Origin: Chloroflexota bacterium
Lineage (GTDB): Bacteria; Chloroflexota; Anaerolineae; 4572-78
Assembly: GCA_024278015.1 (NCBI GenBank)
Contig: JAJRUC010000499.1
Span: 1 to 8,192 of the forward strand
Direction of reading: 5' to 3'
DNA length: 8,192 bases
A model generated the notes under the pieces. That model made no database searches. It was not told the origin of the DNA and saw only the letters and a program-made list of their open reading frames with translations. Numbering within the stretch: position 1 is the stretch's first letter; every line of letters starts with the position of its first letter. Positions 1 through 6,091 of the stretch are shown here, in pieces. Both the position numbers and the translations under genes were made by a program.

Positions 1-1
1 A

Positions 2-247
2 CTGGCTACGTTTGTGGCCGATAATTTTCTGGCCGTGGCCGAACTGGCTTCGCTGCTGGGGGACAACAACGCCACCTTTCGCTCAAGTTATCACGAGGGC
101 AACATCTACAACATCTATTCGGTTGATGTAAACCGGAATTATTTTCTGGCCGTTGTATTTGATGCAGGCAAAAAACCCGGCCCCATCTGGATTTATACCC
201 GGCAAACGGCCAAAACCCTGGCTGCCCTGCTGCCCAAAACCCCTTGA
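2..247 (+). CDS. Roadblock/LC7-domain protein, C-terminal part (5' truncated by window edge)
   Basis: The frame is open from the left edge to a TGA at 245-247, giving 81 visible residues; the true start lies outside the window. The visible part has an alpha-helix (FVADNFLAVAELASLLG), then two beta-strand-like stretches (NIYNIYSVDV and YFLAVVFDAG), then a segment beginning GPIWIY and a last helix (TAKTLAALL). This order and the LAVVFD...GPIWIY pattern fit the C-terminal half of Roadblock/LC7 (MglB-like) domains, which in bacteria usually bind small Ras-like GTPases and regulate polarity or motility. No partner GTPase is visible, so the partner is unknown. The gene is convergent with hpt, with only 16 bases between the two stop codons and no terminator hairpin seen there. 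A GTG at 14-16 is a possible internal start but has no convincing ribosome-binding site. Family assignment is by motif only. Confidence 0.6.
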   Translation: MATFVADNFLAVAELASLLGDNNATFRSSYHEGNIYNIYSVDVNRNYFLAVVFDAGKKPGPIWIYTRQTAKTLAALLPKTP

Positions 248-263
248 CCCCCCGCCCCAACTT

Positions 264-818
264 CTATTCAGCCGGCACTTTGGCAACCCCGATATAAGAT
301 AAATTTCGATACCGCTCATCCAGGTCAAGCCCATAGCCAAAAACAAATTTGTCTTCAATATCAAAGCCCACATAATCAACGGGAATTTCAACCGTGCGCT
401 TTTGCCATTTGTTCAGCAGCGTGCATATCTTCAAACTGGCCGGGTTCCTCGGCATCAGCAATTGCAGCAGGTAACTGAGCGTCACCCCGCTATCGATAAT
501 ATCTTCCACAATCAGGATGTGTTTGCTTTCGATGGGTTCGTCAAGGTCTTTTACTATGCGAACAACGCCGGTTGTTTCCCGCACCCCGCGCCCATAACTG
601 GAGACGGCCATAAAGTCGATTTCGTGCGGGACGGTTATGTGGCGCATCAGGTCGGTTAAAAACAGCACCCCCCCTTTTAATACGCACAGCAAAAGCAAAT
701 TTCTGCCTTTGTAATCGACAGAAATTCGCGCGCCCAGCTCGGCGATACGGGTTTGGAGTTCTTCTTCGGTCAGCAAAATTTCATCCAGATACGAATCTAC
801 ATTTATTATTGACGACAC
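264..818 (-). CDS. hpt: hypoxanthine phosphoribosyltransferase
   Basis: This cytoplasmic purine-salvage enzyme transfers phosphoribose from PRPP to hypoxanthine (and usually guanine) to make IMP or GMP. The 184-residue length is normal for bacterial HPRT. Visible motifs: LKGG at 48-51 (pyrophosphate-binding loop); DFMAVSSYG at 68-76 (flexible-loop start); the PRPP signature ILIVEDIIDSGVT at 101-113 with the acidic pair E105/D106 and catalytic-type D109; and KFVFGYGLDLDERYRNL at 157-173, the purine-binding C-terminal region. I chose the GTG at 816-818 because GGAGGAG (plus 827-833) sits 8 bases upstream of it. A TTG ten codons further upstream would put that Shine-Dalgarno inside the coding region. 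The gene lies just downstream of a terminated operon and is probably transcribed on its own; no clear promoter is visible. A repeat element fills its leader. Purine salvage is consistent with, but not evidence of a link to, the nucleoside-type binding domain at the right edge. Confidence 0.95.
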   Translation of the reverse strand: MSSIINVDSYLDEILLTEEELQTRIAELGARISVDYKGRNLLLLCVLKGGVLFLTDLMRHITVPHEIDFMAVSSYGRGVRETTGVVRIVKDLDEPIESKHILIVEDIIDSGVTLSYLLQLLMPRNPASLKICTLLNKWQKRTVEIPVDYVGFDIEDKFVFGYGLDLDERYRNLSYIGVAKVPAE

Positions 819-826
819 AGCCGCTT

Positions 827-833
827 CTCCTCC
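827..833 (-). promoter_or_regulatory. Shine-Dalgarno site deciding the hpt GTG start
   Basis: On the minus strand this reads GGAGGAG, a near-perfect anti-16S match, 8 bases before the GTG at 816-818. It excludes the longer TTG-initiated reading, which would translate through it. Confidence 0.8.
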
Positions 834-840
834 GAAAATA

Positions 841-892
841 GCTATCAACTATCAGCCGCCAGCCTCTGCCTGAAGGCTGATAGCTGACCGCC
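841..892. repeat. Degenerate heptamer/inverted intergenic element, copy A
   Basis: The right half on the plus strand is GGCTGAT AGCTGAC (875-888). The left half, read on the minus strand, is a run of similar 7-base units (GGCTGGC, GGCTGAT, AGTTGAT; plus 844-864). The two halves face each other and can pair through CAGCC (860-864) and GGCTG (875-879). The left 24 bases (841-864) match copy C (3179-3202) at 19 of 24 positions by hand alignment. The element fills the space between the operon terminator and the hpt ribosome-binding site, so it would lie in the hpt leader RNA. Function unknown. Confidence 0.6.
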
Positions 893-894
893 TT

Positions 895-933
895 TTAAAA
901 AAGTGGCGATTTCGGCTGCCCGGAATCGCCACT
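895..933 (-). terminator. Rho-independent terminator of the four-gene operon
   Basis: Read on the minus strand, AGTGGCGATT and AATCGCCACT form a perfect 10-bp outer stem (plus 924-933 and 902-911). Inside it are one C/A mismatch, a CGG/CCG inner stem and a GCAG loop. The hairpin is followed at once by six T residues (plus 897-902, the first also pairing in the stem) and then TTTT further on (plus 893-896 read as AAAA). It begins 19 bases after the stop of the SPFH gene. On the plus strand there is no comparable T-tract after the stem, so it acts mainly in the minus direction. Confidence 0.88.
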
Positions 934-952
934 CTCATTGTAGCCTGTTGCC

Positions 953-2011
953 CTAACTCGTCAAATAATTGTCGATGGCTTTTTTGCTGATGCGGTACTG
1001 CGAGCCGATTTTTTTGGCCTTCAAATCACCGGCCTGAATCATGGCAATAATATCCTCGACGGCCACTTTCAGATATTCGGCGGCTTCGATGGTGGTCATA
1101 ATTTCCGGGACGGCTTTGGAGGCACCGGCCTGCGCCTGCTGCGGTTTAGCCTGCTGCTGCCCGCCCATAATGCCGGACATCATCTGGGCCATACCGGCCC
1201 CCATCCCCATACCGGCTCCCAGGCCCATACCGGCCCCGGCCAATCCGCCGCCGCCCCCTTGCGAGGCGTTCTCCATAGCATCCAGAGCTTTAAGCTGCAT
1301 ATACATTTGGGCATTCAGCAGACCCATCGTCTTCAGCTTGTCGGCAGAGGTTTCCAGCGGACTCAGGCCGCCGATGGTGATGTTTTTCAGCGCCATGCCC
1401 AGCGCCTCAAACTGGTCCTGCGCCTTCACTTCAATGGCGGCGGCCATTTCATCCAGCAGGCTTTGGGCCTTCATCAGCGAACCGGGGTTCACCTCGGCAA
1501 ACCAGTCGGTGGCAGACTGGACAATAGCGTTCACCAGCCGCTCTTTAAAGGTGCGCATATCGAAGGAACCCTGCGCGCCCACAAACCGGCCCACAAACGT
1601 TTGCGGGTCGGTTATTTGCACGCCGAAGGTTCCGTGCGCCCCCAGCAACAGCCAGCCCAACCCCTGCCCCGGCGTTTGCATAGCCATCGGCTGGCGCGTG
1701 CCCCACCCCTGCGAGGTCAGTTCGCGGGTGCTGACAAAGTACACTTCGGCGGTAAAGGGGTTTTTGCCGCCAAAGGCCGCTCTGCCCAGCAAATTGGTCA
1801 ACAGCGGAATATTGGCCGTGGTGATGGTGTGCCGGCCCGGGCCAAAGGTATCCAGCGATTTGCCGTCTCTGAAGAACACGACAGCTTGTCCGGTTCTGAC
1901 CACCACCTGCGAGCCGATTTTAAAATGGCCCGCCCCACGTTCCGGGAAACGCTGCACCAGCCGGTTTTTCATTTCGTTCGGATATTCAATGACATCAAAT
2001 ACTTTCGGCAT
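953..2011 (-). CDS. SPFH/Band 7 (YdjI-like) protein with C-terminal excisionase-type HTH
   Basis: The protein has 352 residues. Residues about 10-245 form an SPFH/Band 7 domain of the YdjI-like type: SQVVVRTGQAVVFFRDGK at 34-51, then FGPGRHTITTANIPLL at 56-71, and a helical tail through LLNAQMYMQLKALDAM. Such proteins oligomerise on the inner face of membranes; YdjI in B. subtilis works with PspA in membrane protection. There is no N-terminal membrane segment. Residues 251-300 are a flexible Gly/Met/Gln-rich linker. Residues 303-352 (TTIEAAEYLKV...IIAMIQAGDLKAKKIGSQYRISKKAIDNYL) form an excisionase/MerR-like helix-turn-helix. YdjI-type proteins often end in a zinc ribbon, so this ending is unusual; here a zinc ribbon sits on the neighbour at 2639-3160. 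The start has AAAGGGG 9 bases upstream. It is the last gene of the operon, 22 bases after the helical protein gene and 19 before the terminator. The SPFH call is firm, the HTH likely, the role inferred. Confidence 0.85.
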   Translation of the reverse strand: MPKVFDVIEYPNEMKNRLVQRFPERGAGHFKIGSQVVVRTGQAVVFFRDGKSLDTFGPGRHTITTANIPLLTNLLGRAAFGGKNPFTAEVYFVSTRELTSQGWGTRQPMAMQTPGQGLGWLLLGAHGTFGVQITDPQTFVGRFVGAQGSFDMRTFKERLVNAIVQSATDWFAEVNPGSLMKAQSLLDEMAAAIEVKAQDQFEALGMALKNITIGGLSPLETSADKLKTMGLLNAQMYMQLKALDAMENASQGGGGGLAGAGMGLGAGMGMGAGMAQMMSGIMGGQQQAKPQQAQAGASKAVPEIMTTIEAAEYLKVAVEDIIAMIQAGDLKAKKIGSQYRISKKAIDNYLTS

Positions 2012-2033
2012 TGTTCAATTCCCCTTTCTGCAT

Positions 2034-2552
2034 TTAGAATGAATCAATAATCACATCACGTCGTTTCCGGAAGGCTTCCAGCAGGCTATCCACCAGTTTT
2101 TTCAGATTTCTCACGGCTGCCGCCACCGATTCGCCCTCGTCCAGCGCGGTTTGAACGGCGTCAACGCCTTCGCTCAGGCCGGCAACCCGCTCCAGCATGG
2201 CTTCATCAAAGTCGTACAGGGCGTCCAGTTCGTCTTCTTTCACCTTCACCGCATCGAAGAAACCGGCATAGCCTTGCGCCGCCGCCCTGACTTTGTCTAT
2301 GAGGGTTTGCAGCTTGCGGCTGACGCGCCCCATATCGTCAAGCTGAGACATGGCCGGGCCTGTCAACATTTGCGATTTCAGGTCGTTCATGGCGGCCCAC
2401 TGCGCCTCCAGTTCGCGGGCCAGATACTCGCGCAGCAAGGTATCGGCCTCCCGGCGCTGTTCTTTTTCCTTGTAGCCGCTATAGCCGGGGATTTTTTTCA
2501 GCAATTGTTCAAAATTACTCATCGAATCGTCAATGGTTCGGTTAAAGTCCAT
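2034..2552 (-). CDS. Uncharacterised helical (coiled-coil-prone) protein linked to SPFH gene
   Basis: This is a 172-residue protein of unknown function. It has no signal peptide, no membrane segment and no cysteine, and is predicted by eye to be almost all helical. The N-terminal region carries a distinctive charged motif, LLKKIPGYSGYKEKEQRREA (17-36), followed by an amphipathic helix to about residue 62. The helix at 70-95 and the region 101-168 (acidic EDELDALYDFDEAML, then basic LEAFRKRRDVIIDSF at the end) look suited to helix packing with a partner. ATG at 2550-2552 is preceded by AAGGAGG (plus 2559-2565) with a 6-base gap; an in-frame ATG at residue 11 lacks such a site. Only 22 bases separate its stop from the SPFH start, so the two products are probably made together and may bind each other. 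I know similar IPGY-KEKE proteins only as hypothetical proteins. A PspA-like or SPFH-partner role is a guess; no PspA signature is seen. Confidence 0.8.
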   Translation of the reverse strand: MDFNRTIDDSMSNFEQLLKKIPGYSGYKEKEQRREADTLLREYLARELEAQWAAMNDLKSQMLTGPAMSQLDDMGRVSRKLQTLIDKVRAAAQGYAGFFDAVKVKEDELDALYDFDEAMLERVAGLSEGVDAVQTALDEGESVAAAVRNLKKLVDSLLEAFRKRRDVIIDSF

Positions 2553-2572
2553 CTACTTCCTCCTTTAAGAAA

Positions 2573-2637
2573 CAGATTTTTGATTTCAGATTTCGAGCTT
2601 CGGGTCAGCGGCTGAAAGTTGATTGCTGAAAGCCGAC
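2573..2637. repeat. Degenerate 7-base tandem array, copy B
   Basis: The right part on the plus strand (2610-2637) is four 7-base units in register: GGCTGAA and AGTTGAT, then TGCTGAA and AGCCGAC. The left part (2573-2600) keeps the 7-base period in an AT-richer form: CAGATTT, TTGATTT, CAGATTT, CGAGCTT. The junction is the palindrome TCAGCGGCTGA (2605-2615). The array fills the spacer between the stop of the zinc-ribbon gene and the ribosome-binding site of the helical protein gene. It shares its unit with copies A and C. It is within the operon transcript, so it could form RNA structure. Function unknown. Confidence 0.6.
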
Positions 2638-2638
2638 C

Positions 2639-3160
2639 TTACAAAAACACCTGCGCCCCGCAATAGCGGCACTGCACAATGCCTTGGCCCACAAATTCCT
2701 GTTCGCCGCCGCAATTGGGGCAGGTGGTGCTGCCCTGCAAGGTAGAAACCTGCCTTGAATACAGAATGCCGTCATCCCAATTGATGTAGCCGTGAAACAA
2801 CCCCCGGCCCACCAAATCGTAAATCAGCGATTTCACTTCTTCGGTATCAATGTCCAGCTCCAGCACCACATCGCCAATATCAATCTGGCCCTGGGTTTTT
2901 ATCATATTCAGAATACCTTTCTGTTTTTGAATACGGTCCAGTTCAGCCAGTTCCTTTTTACCGCGCCAAAACAAAACGCTGCCGCCGCCCAGCAAGGGGG
3001 CCGCTATCAGCAACGACAGGACAACGCCCAGCACAATACCGCCGGTAGTGCCGTTGGGGTCTGCGCTCACAGAAACAACCGCCAACGTCGACCCGCCGCA
3101 AGCCACCAGCAGGCCGCCTAAAATAATGATGGTGCCAATTGTCCGACCACTTCCAAACAT
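2639..3160 (-). CDS. Small membrane protein with winged-helix-like region and C-terminal zinc ribbon
   Basis: The protein has 173 residues. Two hydrophobic stretches lie at about 8-32 and 41-66, followed by basic WRGKK, which by the positive-inside rule places the rest in the cytoplasm. Residues about 72-138 (ILNMIKTQGQIDIGDVVLELDI...VKSLIYDLVGRGLFHGYINW) look like a winged-helix fold of the kind used for protein contacts. The C terminus is a zinc ribbon: C147-x2-C150 (CPNC) and C164-x2-C167 (CRYC), ending 6 residues later. Residues 18-21 (LVAC) also resemble a lipobox, leaving the N-terminal topology open. The ATG at 3158-3160 is chosen because AGGAG (plus 3166-3170) lies 5 bases upstream; a GTG two codons earlier overlaps that site. 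It is the second gene of the operon, 63 bases after the DUF2207 gene. No exact family is recognised. It may be a membrane adaptor that recruits the SPFH or helical protein; this is inference. Confidence 0.82.
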   Translation of the reverse strand: MFGSGRTIGTIIILGGLLVACGGSTLAVVSVSADPNGTTGGIVLGVVLSLLIAAPLLGGGSVLFWRGKKELAELDRIQKQKGILNMIKTQGQIDIGDVVLELDIDTEEVKSLIYDLVGRGLFHGYINWDDGILYSRQVSTLQGSTTCPNCGGEQEFVGQGIVQCRYCGAQVFL

Positions 3161-3178
3161 AGTCACTCCTGTAAAATC

Positions 3179-3222
3179 GCTTTCAGCTTTCGGCCACCAG
3201 CCAAAAGGCTGACCGCTGAATT
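3179..3222. repeat. Degenerate heptamer/inverted intergenic element, copy C
   Basis: The architecture matches copy A: minus-strand units GGCTGGT, GGCCGAA and AGCTGAA on the left, and plus-strand GGCTGAC CGCTGAA on the right (3207-3220). These are separated by a short hairpin with stem CAGCC (3198-3202), loop AAAA and stem GGCTG (3207-3211). An outer TTCAGC/GCTGAA pairing can extend it. The element fills nearly the whole spacer between the DUF2207 stop and the ribosome-binding site of the zinc-ribbon gene. The stem is not followed by a T-tract, so it is not a standard terminator; it may be a pause or an RNA-stability hairpin. Confidence 0.6.
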
Positions 3223-3223
3223 T

Positions 3224-5128
3224 CTAGCCGAAGCCGGCGCTGCCGCCGCCTCCGCCGCCCCCCCCGCTAAAGCCGCCCCCGCTGAACCCGCCCCCGCCGC
3301 CGGAACCGGAGCTTGACGGCGCGCTGGAGAACGTGCGCCCGGCCGCGCTTAACATACTGCCCAAACCGGCAGACATGCTACTGAGCGAGGTACCCATCCC
3401 CCGGCTCATATCGCTTAAAGTGGGTGAGCCGCCCCCACTGGCCAATGTGGGTTTGTTGCTGCCGCCAAACGTGGGGGCGCCGCTATGCTGACCGCCATAA
3501 TAGTGCGGGCCGCGATAAATTGGCGGGTACGGGCCGTACCAGGCGGGGGCCGGGGCTTCGACCTTTTCAAATTGGCGCAGAAAGTTTTTTTCAATGCCAA
3601 AGGCGATAGCATACGGCAAATATTTTTCAAATTGCGATTTCGCTTCTTCCAGACCGCCGTAGTGTTCAATACTTTTCAGGTACTTTTTGAAGGCCTCCCA
3701 TTTGGCCGCCTCTTCCGCGCCGAGGCGCGTCTTTTTGGGCATATGGCGGCCCACCACAATCAAAACAATGGCGGTCAGTATCATGGCCGCAGAGGGGCAA
3801 ATTGCCATGCCGGAATATTCGGCGGTAAAGACGAACAGGCCAACACTTAACATAATACTGACAATGAGCGCCGCCACCCCCAAACCCATGTACAGGGTGC
3901 GGGTTCGCCGGGGGTTGCCGGGGAAGTATCCGGCCTGTACAACATCATCGTAAAACTGCCTCCGCAATTTGGGCAGGGCCTGATAAAATTCCTGTTTTAA
4001 TGAGGATAATTTCCTTGTTTTTTTTGAACCAAAAATCTCTTTGACCAGTGTTTGCTCATACGGGGCAGCGGCGGCCTCGCCGTTTTGCAGGTGGAAGGTA
4101 AAATCCCGGTGGGAGCCGATGCCCAAAAAGCCCTGCTCGTTCACCTCTTCAATGTGCAATACCCCGCGCCGGGCCAAATCAACCAGTGTCGCCAAGATAT
4201 CTTGCATATCGGCCTGCTCATCAACCAGCGTGCCCACCACGCCGGGGGCCAGGTCGTCGGGCGGTTCAGAGATATAATCGGAGACAAGGCCAACCGGCGC
4301 GTCTTTGCCTTTCAGATACCACAGCGCATAAATGCCCATCGGCCCGCCGAACAGCAGCAGCAGGCCCAAAGCCAGCAAACCCACATCGAAGACGGGGCCG
4401 TATTTTTCCTGGGCGGCGCGCCGGGCATCGTCTGCGGCCTGCCATGCGGGGGCCTGCGCCCGCACAGCGCCATGCGGAAACTGCACCCGCACCTCAAATT
4501 CCTGGTCAGGCCGAATATCGGCGACAGAAAACATGGCCGTTGAGCCACTGGCCGCATAACTTGAGGCGCCGTCTACGCCGTAGGTTTCGGTGAGCAGTTT
4601 GTCCGCGCGAAACGTTGTCGGCAGTTCAATCCGCACCAGCGAATTGACAATCGGAAAGCTGTGGTCAGCGCCAATGGCCTTCCACCACACCTGGTCGCCG
4701 TCGTCATAAATGCGCAGGCCGCCGGTAACGGTGTATCGAATGACGTAGGTGTGGCTGGAGGATGATGTTTCGGGGAAGTACCAGCGAATGACCTGCTCGC
4801 CCCCTTCCTGCCAGGTTTTGAAGGTGTAGGGCGCTTCGCCGGAGGCGGATTTGTATTCCAGCAAGCGGTCGCCCTGTCTTTCGTATATGCGAATATTGCG
4901 AAGGCTCTCCACTCTGTCCAACGGAACAGACCGATAGCCGAAGTGAAATGAGCCGTTGGTGAACATAATCTCCTGAATTTCCTCAATTTCCATATCAGCA
5001 TTGGGCATAACCTTGATGTTCACATCATAGCGGTTCCAGACCAGGGTTTTGTCCTGGGCCAGCAAAACGCCGGAGGGGATGAGCAGCAAGGCCAGTAACA
5101 GCAGAGACAGGCGCAACAAACGTGGCAT
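3224..5128 (-). CDS. DUF2207 domain-containing membrane protein with Gly-rich tail
   Basis: The protein has 634 residues, typical for DUF2207 proteins. Residues 4-24 are a signal peptide or N-terminal anchor (LLRLSLLLLALLLIPSGVLLA). Residues about 29-222 are the extracytoplasmic DUF2207 beta-rich domain (WNRYDVNIKVMPNADMEIEE, GYRSVPL, VIRWYFP, YVIRYTVTGGL). Membrane segments lie at about 247-272, 411-436 and 441-461. The stretch 275-405 contains a helical, winged-helix-like region (LATLVDLARRGVLHIEEV). Residues 470-522 (EAAKWEAFKKYLKSIEHYGG...YLPYAIAFGIEKNFLRQF) are the characteristic DUF2207 C-terminal block. Residues 525-634 are low complexity, ending in a Gly/Ser tract like those of DUF2207 and TPM-domain proteins. 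Biochemical function is unknown in the family. The ATG at 5126-5128 follows GGGAGG with a 4-base gap; an upstream in-frame TTG contains that site. It is the first gene of the operon, behind the -10-like box, and probably its membrane anchor. Confidence 0.9.
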   Translation of the reverse strand: MPRLLRLSLLLLALLLIPSGVLLAQDKTLVWNRYDVNIKVMPNADMEIEEIQEIMFTNGSFHFGYRSVPLDRVESLRNIRIYERQGDRLLEYKSASGEAPYTFKTWQEGGEQVIRWYFPETSSSSHTYVIRYTVTGGLRIYDDGDQVWWKAIGADHSFPIVNSLVRIELPTTFRADKLLTETYGVDGASSYAASGSTAMFSVADIRPDQEFEVRVQFPHGAVRAQAPAWQAADDARRAAQEKYGPVFDVGLLALGLLLLFGGPMGIYALWYLKGKDAPVGLVSDYISEPPDDLAPGVVGTLVDEQADMQDILATLVDLARRGVLHIEEVNEQGFLGIGSHRDFTFHLQNGEAAAAPYEQTLVKEIFGSKKTRKLSSLKQEFYQALPKLRRQFYDDVVQAGYFPGNPRRTRTLYMGLGVAALIVSIMLSVGLFVFTAEYSGMAICPSAAMILTAIVLIVVGRHMPKKTRLGAEEAAKWEAFKKYLKSIEHYGGLEEAKSQFEKYLPYAIAFGIEKNFLRQFEKVEAPAPAWYGPYPPIYRGPHYYGGQHSGAPTFGGSNKPTLASGGGSPTLSDMSRGMGTSLSSMSAGLGSMLSAAGRTFSSAPSSSGSGGGGGFSGGGFSGGGGGGGGSAGFG

Positions 5129-5167
5129 TTTTCCTCCCGTCAAATTAAAAACAACTCCAGTATTTAA

Positions 5168-5196
5168 ATTATAGATGATTTTGGTTCAAATACGAA
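5168..5196 (-). promoter_or_regulatory. Candidate promoter of the DUF2207-to-SPFH operon
   Basis: The minus strand reads a perfect TATAAT at plus 5168-5173, inside an AT-rich island (about 5146-5195) in otherwise GC-rich DNA and some 40 bases before the DUF2207 start. The -35 position (about 5191-5196, TTCGTA) matches the consensus only weakly. A better TTGAAC lies only 10 bases upstream of the -10, too close for sigma-70 spacing. Call rests mainly on the -10 and its location. Confidence 0.45.
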
Positions 5197-5199
5197 ACG

Positions 5200-5214
5200 C
5201 CGGAATAAATCCGG
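5200..5214 (-). other. Short hairpin after the DHH gene
   Basis: CCGGA and TCCGG form a 5-bp stem around an ATAAA loop, 8 bases past the DHH gene stop. On the minus strand it is followed by a mixed T-rich stretch (GTTTCGTATTTG) rather than a clean T-tract. It may be a weak terminator separating the DHH gene from the downstream operon; evidence is slight. Confidence 0.3.
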
Positions 5215-5222
5215 ACGCGGGC

Positions 5223-6068
5223 TTATGCCGGGGGGAAGGGGGAGCTGCCCTGGCGCACAAAGCGGAAACCGGCGGCCCCTTTATGCCCGCCGCCGCCGTA
5301 TTTTTTTGCCAACACGGATACGTCTGTGGTTTCTGAATAGAGGGTGACACAGGTATAAACAACGCCGTCTTGCCGGGATTCGCTGTAGACATAGGCCACG
5401 TCATAGCCCAGGGCGCAAATGTGATGCCCCACATCGCCGGAGGAAGGCAGATTGACAGCCAGCGTCCGGTAGCCGTTGAAGGTTGTTTCAAAGCCGTGGC
5501 CCTGCACTCGCCGGGCAATGCCGGTTAAGCGGGCCTCCAGCAAAATTCGGCCGCGTTCCAGCAGCGATTGTATGGTCGCCTCATCATTATTGAAGAGGGC
5601 ATGCCACAAGGCATCGTTGGCAGCGTGGGTATCGGCGTAAAAGAGTCCTTCGGAAAAGGCTTTGGTTTGGGGATAGGCGAATCGCCAAATGTCTCTGTCG
5701 CCGATGTAACGGACGGCGGGCGGCACCGCTTCATCGGGGAAAAAGTATTGCCAGGTCAGGACGCAGGCGGCTTCGTTCAGGGTGCGCAGGCCAGCGATGT
5801 CCGGCTGGTCGCTCATTTCTTTCATGGCCGAAATGTGGTGGTCAATCCAGATGAAGTTCCGGCCTTTGTCATGGTAAATTTTGAGCATATCGGCTTTGGG
5901 CAAGGAAAAATCAGTGATGATGACGGTTGGGGCCGGCGCTATTTTATCCCAGGGGACGGCCCGGCCGTAGTTGGTTTCGATGAGTTCCACGGCGTCGCCG
6001 TAGCGCCGCCGGACGATGGCCCCGGCGCACAGGCCGTCGGCATCGTTATGGTGCAGGCACAGCATCAT
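5223..6068 (-). CDS. DHH/DHHA1 family phosphoesterase
   Basis: The 281-residue cytoplasmic protein belongs to the DHH superfamily, metal-dependent (usually Mn2+) phosphoesterases acting on short oligonucleotides, pAp or cyclic dinucleotides. Motifs in order: HHNDADG at 6-12 (motif I metal ligands H6/D9/D11 region); TVIITDFS at 48-55 with D53 (motif II); FIWIDHH at 72-78 with the name-giving DHH at 76-78; YIGDRD at 121-126; and GGGGHKGAAGFRF at 258-270, the DHHA1 substrate-binding loop near the C terminus. All key residues appear intact. The length suits a stand-alone DHH-DHHA1 enzyme, not RecJ (much longer) and without the DNA-binding extension. The start is the first of two adjacent ATGs (6066-6068), with GGAG (plus 6075-6078) 6 bases upstream; extension to 6224 would run through palindromic repeats. 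Exact substrate cannot be read from sequence. No functional link to neighbours is evident. Confidence 0.9.
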   Translation of the reverse strand: MMLCLHHNDADGLCAGAIVRRRYGDAVELIETNYGRAVPWDKIAPAPTVIITDFSLPKADMLKIYHDKGRNFIWIDHHISAMKEMSDQPDIAGLRTLNEAACVLTWQYFFPDEAVPPAVRYIGDRDIWRFAYPQTKAFSEGLFYADTHAANDALWHALFNNDEATIQSLLERGRILLEARLTGIARRVQGHGFETTFNGYRTLAVNLPSSGDVGHHICALGYDVAYVYSESRQDGVVYTCVTLYSETTDVSVLAKKYGGGGHKGAAGFRFVRQGSSPFPPA

Positions 6069-6091
6069 GGGTTTCTCCGGTTTTTCTGTGA

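Noticed and set aside
248..263. Terminator between the convergent Roadblock and hpt genes
   Set aside because: Only 16 bases, with no stem and no T-tract on either strand.
1041..2042. Long plus-strand open frame (333 codons) opposite the SPFH gene
   Set aside because: It is the antisense of a clearly conserved protein, is rich in Pro, Ala, Ser and Cys as expected from reversed GC-rich codons, and has no recognisable domain. The overlapping plus frame at 1259-2050 is rejected for the same reason.
4052..4543. Plus-strand open frames opposite the DUF2207 gene
   Set aside because: Low-complexity Arg/Ala/Gln-rich products, several frames open at once, no ribosome-binding site; shadows of the DUF2207 gene.
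5184..5189. TTGAAC as the -35 partner of the TATAAT at 5168-5173
   Set aside because: The gap is only 10 bases, well short of the about 17 needed by housekeeping sigma factors.
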